A stretch of 6,619 bases of DNA. It comes from Ruminococcus flavefaciens. GTDB taxonomy: Bacteria > Bacillota > Clostridia > Oscillospirales > Ruminococcaceae. Each line of letters starts with the position of its first letter. The first letter of the stretch is position 1. The notes under the pieces are model-generated. The model ran no database searches. It had not been told where the DNA came from and saw nothing but the letters and a program-made list of their open reading frames with translations. The translations under genes were made by a program, and so were the position numbers. The stretch covers positions 1-6,619 of the forward strand of contig CADBQF010000417.1 of NCBI GenBank assembly GCA_902796705.1. Reading direction: 5' to 3'. Below are positions 1 through 6,619 of this stretch, piece after piece.

Positions 1-557
1 AGCAGGATATTCACTTTCCCGTCGGGCGTGCCTATGAGAGAGCGTATATCATCAGCCGTTATCTTATCGAGGTCTCTGTAGCCGCCGTTTTTCTTGTAGG
101 TGGAATAATCCTCCATAAGTCCGTATATGCTGATATCTCTGCCTTTGACGGTGATATCTGCTCTTTCGTTCCTGAGCCATACGGCATCAGTCCTGGCTAT
201 CTCGCTGCTGAATCTCTCCCTGATATCGGGCAGGAGACTCTGCTCATGATTTCCCGATATCATATAGACCGGAGCGATGCTGCAAAGCGTTTTCACGAGC
301 TGCACGGCATCTGAGATATCCGTCTGGTCACGGGAGACTATATCCCCTGTGATGAATATGATATCCGGCTCTTCCGCTCTCACAATACCGGAGATTCGGC
401 TGTTATCCCTGCCGAAGCGTCGCTTGTGCAGGTCGCTTATATGAGCTATCCTTACGCCTGTGCCGGCGTTTTCACGTCTTACATTCAGCATGAGCGTATT
501 TTCAGCGGTGAGGTATGCAGCAAATAATGCCGATGATATAGTCAGGATCTTTTTCAT
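1..557 (-). CDS. Membrane-anchored calcineurin-like metallophosphoesterase, YkuE/YaeI-type, 3' end beyond the window
   Basis: About 185 N-terminal residues are visible, and the reading frame runs open to the window edge, so the C-terminus is missing. The metallophosphoesterase signature is clear. Motif I is HISDLH (Asp42, His44), followed by FITGDIV (Gly71-Asp72) and then SGNHE (Asn103, His104). These residues bind the two metal ions of the active site. Residues 4-18 form a short hydrophobic N-terminus (ILTISSALFAAYLTA) that looks like a signal anchor or uncleaved signal peptide, so the catalytic domain is probably outside the membrane. This arrangement is typical of the YkuE/YaeI group, some members of which act on lipid or cell-envelope phosphoesters. 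The substrate here cannot be told. The ATG at 557 overlaps the TGA of the upstream membrane-protein gene as ATGA. Only a weak purine-rich tract precedes it, so translational coupling is likely. The family call is strong and the subgroup is inferred. Confidence 0.9.
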   Translation of the reverse strand, partial: MKKILTISSALFAAYLTAENTLMLNVRRENAGTGVRIAHISDLHKRRFGRDNSRISGIVRAEEPDIIFITGDIVSRDQTDISDAVQLVKTLCSIAPVYMISGNHEQSLLPDIRERFSSEIARTDAVWLRNERADITVKGRDISIYGLMEDYSTYKKNGGYRDLDKITADDIRSLIGTPDGKVNIL

Positions 558-1012
558 TTCTTCTTTCTGTCCATATATTTCAGGACGGGTATATCTATAA
601 CTGCGAATACAGTAAGATAAAGTGATGTGATGATGAATCTTCCTGTGTATGTGGCTATCATCTCCGGGATCGTTCCTTTGAAGTCTGCCTCCGGATCGAA
701 ATTGCTTATATGCGGATACGAAAAATACACCGCCGCACTCATGAGTATGCTCAGAACGAGCGGAACGAGTGCGGAGAACACAAAGAAGAATCTCCTTGAA
801 AAATTCCTGTATTCTCCTGCATCGAGCTGTACGAAATGGTACATCAGGCAGAGCATCAGCGGAGTCAGAAGTGTTATCTTCCACGAATACCCCGCCTTTT
901 CAAACAATGCCCAGTTGAGCCACTGTGCGAAAAAACTCAGCACGACTATGACCGAGGCAGATGCCGGACTGCCCTTGTAAGAAAGGACACCTTTATCCGG
1001 ATCATTCCTCAT
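554..1012 (-). CDS. Small four-TM integral membrane protein of unknown function
   Basis: I do not recognise this protein. From the preferred start it is 152 residues, with four hydrophobic segments at about 18-37, 45-62, 74-98 and 123-143. A polar N-terminus rich in Asp, Lys and Arg comes first, and a basic end (KYMDRKKK) closes it. The basic tail suggests a cytoplasmic C-terminus. With four segments, the N-terminus would then also be cytoplasmic. No catalytic motif is visible. An earlier in-frame ATG at 1027 would add five residues. The ATG at 1012 is preferred because GAGGAG at 1025-1020 lies seven bases before it, whereas the earlier ATG has no SD in range. The gene overlaps the end of gyrA by 11 bases, and its TGA overlaps the ATG of the downstream phosphoesterase, so the three are probably co-translated. 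A shared role with the neighbouring membrane-anchored phosphoesterase is possible but unproven. Confidence 0.8.
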   Translation of the reverse strand: MRNDPDKGVLSYKGSPASASVIVVLSFFAQWLNWALFEKAGYSWKITLLTPLMLCLMYHFVQLDAGEYRNFSRRFFFVFSALVPLVLSILMSAAVYFSYPHISNFDPEADFKGTIPEMIATYTGRFIITSLYLTVFAVIDIPVLKYMDRKKK

Positions 1013-3635
1013 CGCCGGACTCCTCATCGGGATCGGCTTCTGTTATTACCTCATTCTGTTCTTCGAGGGCGGCTTCTTCTTCAGCCTGTTTAGCCTGCTC
1101 CTCGGTGAGCTGTTCAACTTTTTCTGTCTCTGCGTTATCGTCGTGTTCAGCACGGGTGAAGGCGACTACCTTAGCACCATCGTTCACTCTCATAACACGA
1201 ACGCCCTTTGCGATACGTCCCATGATGCGTATATCGCTCGCAAGGATACGGATTATTATGCCGTCGCTCGATACGAGGATTATATCATCTGTCTCATCGA
1301 CTATCTTTATACCGCAGACATGGCCTCTCACGTCGTCCACCTTGTAGTTGGTAAGACCGTAGCCGCCTCTGTTCTGTATGCGGTAGCTGTCTATCTCCGA
1401 ACGCTTTCCGTAGCCGTTTTCTGTAACGGTCAGGAGAGCAGCACCTTCTCTTACTCTTGCCATGCCGACAACGTAGTCGCCGTCACGGAGCTTTATAGCC
1501 TTTACGCCGTGAGCAGAACGTGACAATGCACGTCCCTTGCTTTCTTCGAGACGTATAGCCATACCGTTTCTTGTAGCGATGAAGAGCTGAGCATTTCCGT
1601 CGGTCATGCGTACACCGGCTATCTCGTCGCCCTCGTCAAGACCTATAGCGATAAGACCGTTCTTGCGGACGTTCCTGTAGAACGAGAGGTTCGTCCTCTT
1701 GATCTTGCCGTTCTTTGTGACGATAGTGATGAACTTCTCGTCGCTGAAATCGGTCGTCTTTATCATAGCAGCTATCTTCTCGCCCTCTGTAAGGGGAAGG
1801 AGGTTTATGAGATTGAAGCCTCTCGAAGCCTTTGAGCCGTCCGGGACTTCATAGCATTTGAGCTTGTACATGATGCCCTTATTGGAGATAAAGAGGATAT
1901 TGTCATGCGAGCCGCAGATGAACATTTCTTCAACGAAGTCCTCTTCACGCTGCTTCATGCCTGTGATGCCTCTTCCGCCACGACGCTGAGTCTTGTACTC
2001 TGTAACGGGCATACGCTTGATATAGCCGTTGTTTGTGAGCGTAACGACGCAGTCTTCCTCCGGGATAAGGTCTTCTATATCGACTTCACCGCTGACAGAT
2101 TCGATATCGGTGCGGCGGTCGTCGCTGAACTTCTTGCGGATAGCGTTGAGGTCGTTCATGATTATCTCATAGACCTTGTTCACATCGGCAAGGATATCCT
2201 CATATTCTGATATCTTTGTAAGGAGTCCGTAGAGTTCATCGGTGATCTTCTGTCTTTCGAGACCTGTGAGCTGTCCGAGACGCATCTGAACGATAGCTTC
2301 TGCCTGTTCGTCAGAGAGTCCCATAGCGTGTTCAAGGTGAAGACTTGCCATATCATACTGAGCCCTGTCGAGGAGAGCTGACATATCAACGTCCTTGAAG
2401 CGTTCGATCATCTTGGCCTTAGCCTCTGCAACTGTCGAGCTTGAACGGATTATGGCAATAACTTCGTCGATATAGTCGGCAGCGAGTATGAAGCCCTGGA
2501 GGATATGAGCTCTTTCAAGAGCTTTTCTGAGGTCGTAGCGTGTACGACGCTGTATCACATCTATCTGGAAATCGAGGTAATTTCTGAGCATCTCCTTGAG
2601 AGTCAGTATCTTAGGCTCTCCGTTGACGAGAGCGAGCATGATGATGCCGACTGTATCCTGGAGCTGAGTGAGTGCAAAGAGCTTGTTGAGGACTATCTCC
2701 GGGATAGCGTCCTTTTTCAGCTCGATGACTACACGCATACCGTCCTTGTCGGACTCGTCACGCATATCGTAGAGTCCCTCTATCTTCTTGTCCCTTGCGA
2801 GCTGGCTTATGCTCTTGAGAAGACGCTCTTTTCTGAGCATATAGGGGATCTCGTCGATTATGATGCAGTTCCTTCCGTGTATCTCCTCGAAGTGAGTGCG
2901 GCTGCGGAGGATTATCTTGCCCTTTCCTGTGCCGTAGGCAGCACGTATGCCTGCCTTGCCCATGATTATGCCGCCTGTCGGGAAATCAGGGCCTTTGATA
3001 TGCTCCATGAGGTCTTCAAGAGAACATTCCGGATCGTCTATCATGAGCTGGAGTGCATCTATAACTTCACCGAGATTGTGCGGAGGGATATTCGTAGCCA
3101 TACCTACAGCGATTCCGACAGAACCGTTCACGAGAAGGTTCGGGAAACGTGAGGGGAGTACCACAGGTTCTTTGAGACGGTCATCGTAGTTCGACATGAA
3201 ATCGACTGTCTCCTTGTTTATATCTGTGAGCATCTCCAGTGTGAGCTTGGTCATCTTAGCCTCTGTATAACGGTAAGCAGCAGGCGGATCTCCGTCGATA
3301 GAACCGAAGTTTCCGTGACCGTCCACGAGGGGATATCTCATCGAGAAATTCTGTGCAAGACGTACAAGTGCGTCATATACCGAAGCATCACCGTGAGGGT
3401 GATAGCTTCCCAGAACAGCTCCGACAGTGTCCGCACATTTGCGGTACGGCTTGTCCGGTGTAAGTCCGTTCTGATGCAGCGTATAGAGAATACGCCTGTG
3501 TACAGGTTTAAGACCGTCCCTTACATCTGGCAAAGCTCTCGAAACTATTACCGACATAGCATAGTGGAGCATGGAGTTTTCCATTTCGTCCACAAGTTCA
3601 GTATTTATTATCTTTGAGTTGTCATTGTATAGCAA
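1002..3635 (-). CDS. gyrA: DNA gyrase subunit A (type IIA topoisomerase)
   Basis: At 877 residues this is the DNA-cleaving subunit of gyrase. The breakage-reunion domain spans about 15-525. It contains the helix-turn-helix segment with [10 protein letters not shown] (80-88 region), the catalytic Tyr123 preceded by Arg122 (RYTEA), and [14 protein letters not shown] with Ile175 at the DNA-intercalating position. The C-terminal beta-pinwheel (about 528-828) opens with a canonical GyrA box, QRRGGRG at 550-556. This marks gyrase and argues against ParC. Later blades repeat the NGxxxR pattern, and a degenerate box (QNRGGYG) lies near 754-760. Residues 829-877 form an acidic tail rich in Glu and Asp. 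Two oddities are Ala84 at the E. coli Ser83 quinolone position and about 25 extra residues at 415-439 in the exit-gate region. The start is TTG at 3635, fixed by AGGAGG nine bases upstream. The next in-frame ATG would remove 16 residues. The gene lies 32 bases after the membrane-protein gene and is probably co-transcribed with gyrB. Confidence 0.98.
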   Translation of the reverse strand: MLYNDNSKIINTELVDEMENSMLHYAMSVIVSRALPDVRDGLKPVHRRILYTLHQNGLTPDKPYRKCADTVGAVLGSYHPHGDASVYDALVRLAQNFSMRYPLVDGHGNFGSIDGDPPAAYRYTEAKMTKLTLEMLTDINKETVDFMSNYDDRLKEPVVLPSRFPNLLVNGSVGIAVGMATNIPPHNLGEVIDALQLMIDDPECSLEDLMEHIKGPDFPTGGIIMGKAGIRAAYGTGKGKIILRSRTHFEEIHGRNCIIIDEIPYMLRKERLLKSISQLARDKKIEGLYDMRDESDKDGMRVVIELKKDAIPEIVLNKLFALTQLQDTVGIIMLALVNGEPKILTLKEMLRNYLDFQIDVIQRRTRYDLRKALERAHILQGFILAADYIDEVIAIIRSSSTVAEAKAKMIERFKDVDMSALLDRAQYDMASLHLEHAMGLSDEQAEAIVQMRLGQLTGLERQKITDELYGLLTKISEYEDILADVNKVYEIIMNDLNAIRKKFSDDRRTDIESVSGEVDIEDLIPEEDCVVTLTNNGYIKRMPVTEYKTQRRGGRGITGMKQREEDFVEEMFICGSHDNILFISNKGIMYKLKCYEVPDGSKASRGFNLINLLPLTEGEKIAAMIKTTDFSDEKFITIVTKNGKIKRTNLSFYRNVRKNGLIAIGLDEGDEIAGVRMTDGNAQLFIATRNGMAIRLEESKGRALSRSAHGVKAIKLRDGDYVVGMARVREGAALLTVTENGYGKRSEIDSYRIQNRGGYGLTNYKVDDVRGHVCGIKIVDETDDIILVSSDGIIIRILASDIRIMGRIAKGVRVMRVNDGAKVVAFTRAEHDDNAETEKVEQLTEEQAKQAEEEAALEEQNEVITEADPDEESGDEE
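1020..1025 (-). promoter_or_regulatory. Ribosome binding site for the four-TM protein, inside the gyrA coding region
   Basis: On the minus strand GAGGAG is followed by seven bases and ATG at 1012. The site is formed by the Asp-Glu-Glu codons of the GyrA acidic tail. It favours the start at 1012 over the in-frame ATG at 1027. Confidence 0.65.
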
Positions 3636-3644
3636 GTTTTTTGA

Positions 3645-3650
3645 CCTCCT
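3645..3650 (-). promoter_or_regulatory. Ribosome binding site fixing the TTG start of gyrA
   Basis: A full AGGAGG consensus on the minus strand lies nine bases before TTG at 3635. An out-of-frame ATG lies a few codons downstream, and the first in-frame ATG within gyrA is Met17, too far away for this site. The SD therefore selects a TTG initiation codon. Confidence 0.8.
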
Positions 3651-3667
3651 GTATATTTACGTTTGAC

Positions 3668-4255
3668 TTACAGACTCCTGATGATACCGGATTCTTCGTC
3701 TGTAAGAGAATTTTTCGGAAGTATATAGAACTTTTCATTTCCCTGCATAAGCAGGAAGCATTTTTCCGTTTCCATTACAGAGAAACTGCCGTCTGTATCT
3801 ATCCTGCTCCGTTCGGGGAGCTGTTCGGCTTCTTCGGTATCCTCTGCATCGTTATCACCGGCTTCTTCCTTCTCACTGTCCGGCTCATCTTCATCACCGT
3901 CTTCCTCATCAGGGAAAGAAACGGTAGATATATCGATGAATCCGCTTCCGATGCCTATTTTGTAGACAACGCCTTCCAAAGCCTGATATGCGTCAACGAT
4001 GCTGTTACGCATCTTTCTCGGATTATACCAGTATCTCACGGCAAGAGCCACACATACTGCGATGAGCAGATATGCAAGGTACTGTGAGGGATCTTCTACC
4101 GCCGCAGCGATGAAGACGACGGCAAGTACGGCAAATATCGCCGTATAGACATAATTCTTCCTGTACACGAACTTTTTCAGGAACGAATCATATCCCTCGA
4201 TGAATTCATCACGCTGTACGGTATATTCCTTTTCAAATCTGTAATTTTCTTCCAT
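3668..4255 (-). CDS. Two-TM membrane protein with YcxB-like C-terminal region and an acidic insert
   Basis: The protein has 195 residues. A polar N-terminus (1-33) is followed by two hydrophobic segments at about 34-53 and 58-76, then a basic stretch (YWYNPRKMRN). A small C-terminal domain ends in FYILPKNSLTDEE. This layout, with a late 'yiiPK' strand after a paired-TM unit, resembles the YcxB-like family of Gram-positive membrane proteins, whose role is unknown. The assignment is by eye and moderate. Residues 116-144 are a highly acidic, low-complexity run with 19 of 29 positions Asp or Glu. It interrupts the C-terminal domain between the FIDISTVSF and SFSVMETEKCF strands. After the second TM the positive charge suggests that domain is cytoplasmic. 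The ATG at 4255 is preceded by GGAG with a five-base spacer. The gene sits 11 bases after gyrB and 32 before gyrA, an unusual location that suggests shared expression with gyrase but does not show a functional link. Confidence 0.85.
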   Translation of the reverse strand: MEENYRFEKEYTVQRDEFIEGYDSFLKKFVYRKNYVYTAIFAVLAVVFIAAAVEDPSQYLAYLLIAVCVALAVRYWYNPRKMRNSIVDAYQALEGVVYKIGIGSGFIDISTVSFPDEEDGDEDEPDSEKEEAGDNDAEDTEEAEQLPERSRIDTDGSFSVMETEKCFLLMQGNEKFYILPKNSLTDEESGIIRSL

Positions 4256-4260
4256 TCATA

Positions 4261-4264
4261 CTCC
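4261..4264 (-). promoter_or_regulatory. Ribosome binding site of the YcxB-like gene
   Basis: GGAG on the minus strand is followed by TATGA and then the ATG at 4255. An ATG within the spacer is out of frame. The site lies in the 11-base gap after the gyrB stop codon. Confidence 0.55.
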
Positions 4265-4266
4265 GA

Positions 4267-6195
4267 TCAGATATCGAGATCCTGTGCGAATTTAGCGTTC
4301 TTTTCGATGAAGTTTCTTCTCGGCTCTACCTTGTCGCCCATGAGGATAGTGAACACTTCATCAGCCCTGAGTGCGTCTTCCATAGATATCTTGACTATGG
4401 TGCGGTGTTCGGGATCCATAGTAGTCTCCCAGAGCTGTTCGGGATCCATCTCACCAAGACCTTTGTAACGCTGTACTTCCACGTCCTTGTACTTTCCCTC
4501 CTCGGAAAGTTCGCTGATATACTTATCTCTCTCCTCTTCTGAGAAAGCGTAGTATATCTTCTTCTTCCTCTCGACTCTGAAGAGCGGAGGCTGAGCTATA
4601 TATATATTTCCGTTCGTTATGAGCGGACGCATATACCTGAAGAAGAACGTCAGCAGAAGTGTACGTATGTGCATACCGTCAACATCGGCATCGGCCATGA
4701 TGATGACTTTGCCGTAGCGGAGCTTCGATATATCGAAATCCTCGCCTATGCCTGTACCGAGAGCGGTAACGACAGGTTCGAGCTTGTCATTTCCGTAGAT
4801 GCGGTCGATACGAGCCTTCTCGACGTTGAGCATCTTGCCCCAGAGAGCGAGGATAGCCTGATATCTTCTGTCACGTCCCTGCTTTGCAGAACCGCCGGCT
4901 GAATCTCCCTCGACGATGTATATCTCGTTGTATCTTGTATCACGGTCGGAGCAGTCAGCGAGCTTTTCGGGCATAGAGGCATTTCCGAATGTATTCTTCT
5001 TACGCTCGGCTTCTCTTGCACGCTTTGCGGCTTCACGGGCTTTGAGGGCGGAGAGGCTCTTCTCGAAGATGATATTAGCAGTCTCCGGGTTCTCTTCAAG
5101 GAAATTCATGAGCTTTTCCTGAACGAGCTTTTCGATGAAAGGCCTTACCTCCGGATTTCCGAGTCTTCCCTTTGTCTGTCCCTCGAATTCACATTCAGTG
5201 AGCTTTACCGAGATTATAGCAGTAAGTCCCTCACGGACATCTTCGCCCTTGAGCTTATCCTTGGGATCTTTTATCTTGCCCATTTTAAGGCCGTAGTCGT
5301 TTATCACCTTTGTGAGGGCGTTCTTGAATCCAGTCTCATGCGAACCGCCGTCCTTTGTGTGGATATTGTTCGCAAACGAGTATATGACTTCATTGAAGTT
5401 GCCGTTGTACTGCATGGCTATCTCGGCAAAGGAATCGCCCTGTGTGCCTGAGATATAGATGACATCTCCGCTGATAGAGTCAAGTCCTCTCGTAGCATGG
5501 ATATGCTCGACGAACTGACGGATACCGCCCTCATAGTGGAGAGTCTCGCTCTGTATATTGTCCTTGTCACGCTTGTCGGTGAAGATTATCTTTATGCCGG
5601 CATTGAGGAAAGCCTGCTCACGAAGCCTTTTCAGAAGCACCTCATAGTCATACACCGTACTTTCAAATATCTCCGGATCAGCCTTGAACATAACGCTCGT
5701 GCCGGTCTTGGTCGTATCACCGATGACTTTGAGCTGTTCGGAGTAATTTCCTCTTTCAAATCTCTGGAACCAGATATGCTCTCCGTCCTGAACAGTGAGT
5801 TCGAGCCATTCAGAGAGTGCATTTACGACAGAAGCACCAACACCATGCAGACCGCCTGATACCTTGTATCCGCCGCCGCCGAACTTTCCGCCTGCGTGGA
5901 GTATAGTATATACTACAGTAGCGGCAGATATGCCCTCTTTCGGGTGTATTCCAACAGGGATGCCACGTCCGTTGTCTGATACACGGATAACATCTCCTTC
6001 AAGTATCTCAACGCTTATCTCAGTGCAGTATCCTGCAAGAGCCTCGTCGATAGAGTTGTCTACTATCTCATATACAAGGTGATGAAGACCTCCGGGGCCT
6101 GTCGAACCTATGTACATACCTGGTCTTTTACGGACAGCTTCAAGTCCCTCTAACACTTGTATGTCGTTTTCGTCATAGTTATTCTGCTGACTCAT
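4267..6195 (-). CDS. gyrB: DNA gyrase subunit B (ATPase/TOPRIM subunit)
   Basis: The 642-residue ATPase subunit of gyrase drives strand passage in the A2B2 complex. The GHKL ATPase domain (about 1-225) shows the catalytic Glu43, Asn47 for Mg binding, Asp74 in VSDNGRGIP for adenine contact, and the glycine-rich lid GGLHGVG (114-120). In the transducer domain, QTKGR places Lys342 at the gamma-phosphate-sensing position. The TOPRIM domain has EGDSAGG (Glu429) and DADVDG (Asp502, Asp504, Asp506), which bind Mg for DNA cleavage. The C-terminal tail contains the conserved QRYKGLGEM and ends in [17 protein letters not shown]. The length matches Gram-positive GyrB and lacks the proteobacterial insert of roughly 165 residues. 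Unusual positions are Trp452 in LALWGK where PLK/PLR is usual, Ala501 in place of Thr before DADVDG, and Asp137 near the aminocoumarin-contact arginine. The ATG at 6195 has GGAGG six bases upstream. Confidence 0.98.
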   Translation of the reverse strand: MSQQNNYDENDIQVLEGLEAVRKRPGMYIGSTGPGGLHHLVYEIVDNSIDEALAGYCTEISVEILEGDVIRVSDNGRGIPVGIHPKEGISAATVVYTILHAGGKFGGGGYKVSGGLHGVGASVVNALSEWLELTVQDGEHIWFQRFERGNYSEQLKVIGDTTKTGTSVMFKADPEIFESTVYDYEVLLKRLREQAFLNAGIKIIFTDKRDKDNIQSETLHYEGGIRQFVEHIHATRGLDSISGDVIYISGTQGDSFAEIAMQYNGNFNEVIYSFANNIHTKDGGSHETGFKNALTKVINDYGLKMGKIKDPKDKLKGEDVREGLTAIISVKLTECEFEGQTKGRLGNPEVRPFIEKLVQEKLMNFLEENPETANIIFEKSLSALKAREAAKRAREAERKKNTFGNASMPEKLADCSDRDTRYNEIYIVEGDSAGGSAKQGRDRRYQAILALWGKMLNVEKARIDRIYGNDKLEPVVTALGTGIGEDFDISKLRYGKVIIMADADVDGMHIRTLLLTFFFRYMRPLITNGNIYIAQPPLFRVERKKKIYYAFSEEERDKYISELSEEGKYKDVEVQRYKGLGEMDPEQLWETTMDPEHRTIVKISMEDALRADEVFTILMGDKVEPRRNFIEKNAKFAQDLDI

Positions 6196-6201
6196 TAGTT
6201 A

Positions 6202-6206
6202 CCTCC
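6202..6206 (-). promoter_or_regulatory. Ribosome binding site of gyrB
   Basis: GGAGG on the minus strand lies six bases before the ATG at 6195, which confirms that start. Confidence 0.8.
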
Positions 6207-6216
6207 AAGTATTCTG

Positions 6217-6246
6217 GTTATAGTGAACGCCAAAAGATCTTGTCGT
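6217..6246 (-). promoter_or_regulatory. Weak sigma-A-type promoter candidate for the gyrB operon
   Basis: On the minus strand ACGACA (6246-6241, four of six matches to TTGACA) is followed by an 18-base spacer and TATAAC (6222-6217, five of six matches to TATAAT). Transcription would start near 6210, leaving a leader of only about 15 bases that barely clears the GGAGG. The -35 match is poor, and the 65-base gap has no terminator, so read-through from the upstream gene is an alternative. Confidence 0.3.
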
Positions 6247-6260
6247 TTGCTATAAATATA

Positions 6261-6619
6261 TTATTTGCCCGATTCACCGGGCGTTATCTTATCACTGTAA
6301 CACACCAGCCTGCCGTGGTATCTGCCGCTGCTGCCGGTGAATTTTAGGGTAAAATACTTATTGCCGTCAATGTAACACTTATACGTTGCCTGATCTCCGT
6401 CGGGCGATACATACGAATCTATTACCGCACTGCCGTGAAAATCATTTTCGATGAATTCCCTGTGATCGCTGACTTCAAACTCAAACTCAGAATCCATATC
6501 CTGAGCGATCGAAACTACCTTGTACCTTATCGGCTGTGCGTGGTCAAGGCTTATCATGTACTTGTCCTCGATGAACTTTATCCTCTTGCTGCTGAAACTC
6601 GTCCAGTTCACCGGAACGA
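6261..6619 (-). CDS. Unrecognised protein, C-terminal part only
   Basis: The frame is open from the window edge to TAA at 6261, giving about 118 visible residues. I do not recognise it. The visible part is soluble, with no TM segment. Alternating patterns such as ATYKCYIDGNKYFTLKF and RYHGRLVCYSD suggest a mainly beta-strand fold, and the end is PGESGK. A GTG at 6611 and an ATG at 6557 (with GAGG eight bases upstream) are possible internal starts. Because the frame continues to the edge, the true start probably lies outside. The gene points the same way as gyrB and ends 65 bases before it, with no hairpin terminator between them. Confidence 0.6.
   Translation of the reverse strand, partial: VPVNWTSFSSKRIKFIEDKYMISLDHAQPIRYKVVSIAQDMDSEFEFEVSDHREFIENDFHGSAVIDSYVSPDGDQATYKCYIDGNKYFTLKFTGSSGRYHGRLVCYSDKITPGESGK

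Noticed and set aside
2505..3152. A 215-codon plus-strand open frame opposite gyrA
   Set aside because: It lies wholly antisense to a clear gyrA, has no family motif and no SD context, and is explained by codon bias of the opposite strand. The same applies to the other plus-strand open frames (for example 961-1347, 1143-1523, 3614-4087, 5497-5859).
3636..3667. A terminator or separate promoter between the YcxB-like gene and gyrA
   Set aside because: The 32 bases hold only the gyrA SD and AT-rich spacer. There is no hairpin with a U-tract and no convincing -35/-10 pair.
4599..4608. Alternating TA run inside gyrB
   Set aside because: It encodes Ile-Tyr-Ile in the conserved NIYIAQPPL segment, so it is ordinary coding sequence and not a repeat element or promoter.
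1002..6195. The pair could be topoisomerase IV (ParE/ParC)
   Set aside because: The GyrA box QRRGGRG is canonical and the C-terminal pinwheel is complete with about six blade repeats. These are gyrase features that ParC lacks or has degenerated.
1..6619. CRISPR array, tRNA/rRNA, insertion sequence or attachment site
   Set aside because: No spaced direct repeats, cloverleaf, transposase motif or terminal inverted repeats were seen. The window is almost fully occupied by co-directional coding sequence.

Overview
The window is a compact, entirely minus-strand housekeeping segment from a bacterium. It is most likely a Gram-positive Clostridia member, and probably an Oscillospiraceae/Ruminococcus-type gut anaerobe. 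The GyrB is 642 residues and lacks the insert found in proteobacterial GyrB. Both gyrase subunits read like Clostridia homologues, base composition is moderate, isoleucine ATA codons are frequent, and Shine-Dalgarno (SD) sites are strong GGAGG/AGGAGG types. The genus-level call is from memory of family sequences and is not verified.

In the direction of transcription (right to left) the layout has six genes. First is the 3' end of an unrecognised protein gene cut by the right edge (6261-6619). A 65-base gap follows with a weak promoter candidate. Then come gyrB (4267-6195), a small two-TM membrane protein with a YcxB-like C-terminus (3668-4255), gyrA with a TTG start (1002-3635), a four-TM protein of unknown function (554-1012), and a membrane-anchored metallophosphoesterase cut by the left edge (1-557). 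The last five genes are separated by 11 bases, 32 bases, an 11-base overlap and a 4-base ATGA overlap, so they are probably one operon. No terminator-like hairpin with a U-tract was seen, and there is no gene-free stretch longer than 65 bases.

GyrA and GyrB form DNA gyrase (A2B2), which introduces negative supercoils using ATP. All catalytic motifs are intact, and a canonical GyrA box marks the pair as gyrase, not topoisomerase IV. The two membrane proteins and the phosphoesterase have no obvious part in supercoiling and may simply share the transcript.

I do not see a new defence, mobile or RNA system here. The points worth a second look are the membrane-protein gene between gyrB and gyrA, natural replacements at known drug-contact positions of both gyrase subunits, a roughly 25-residue insertion in the GyrA exit-gate region, and an SD site built from the acidic-tail codons of gyrA.
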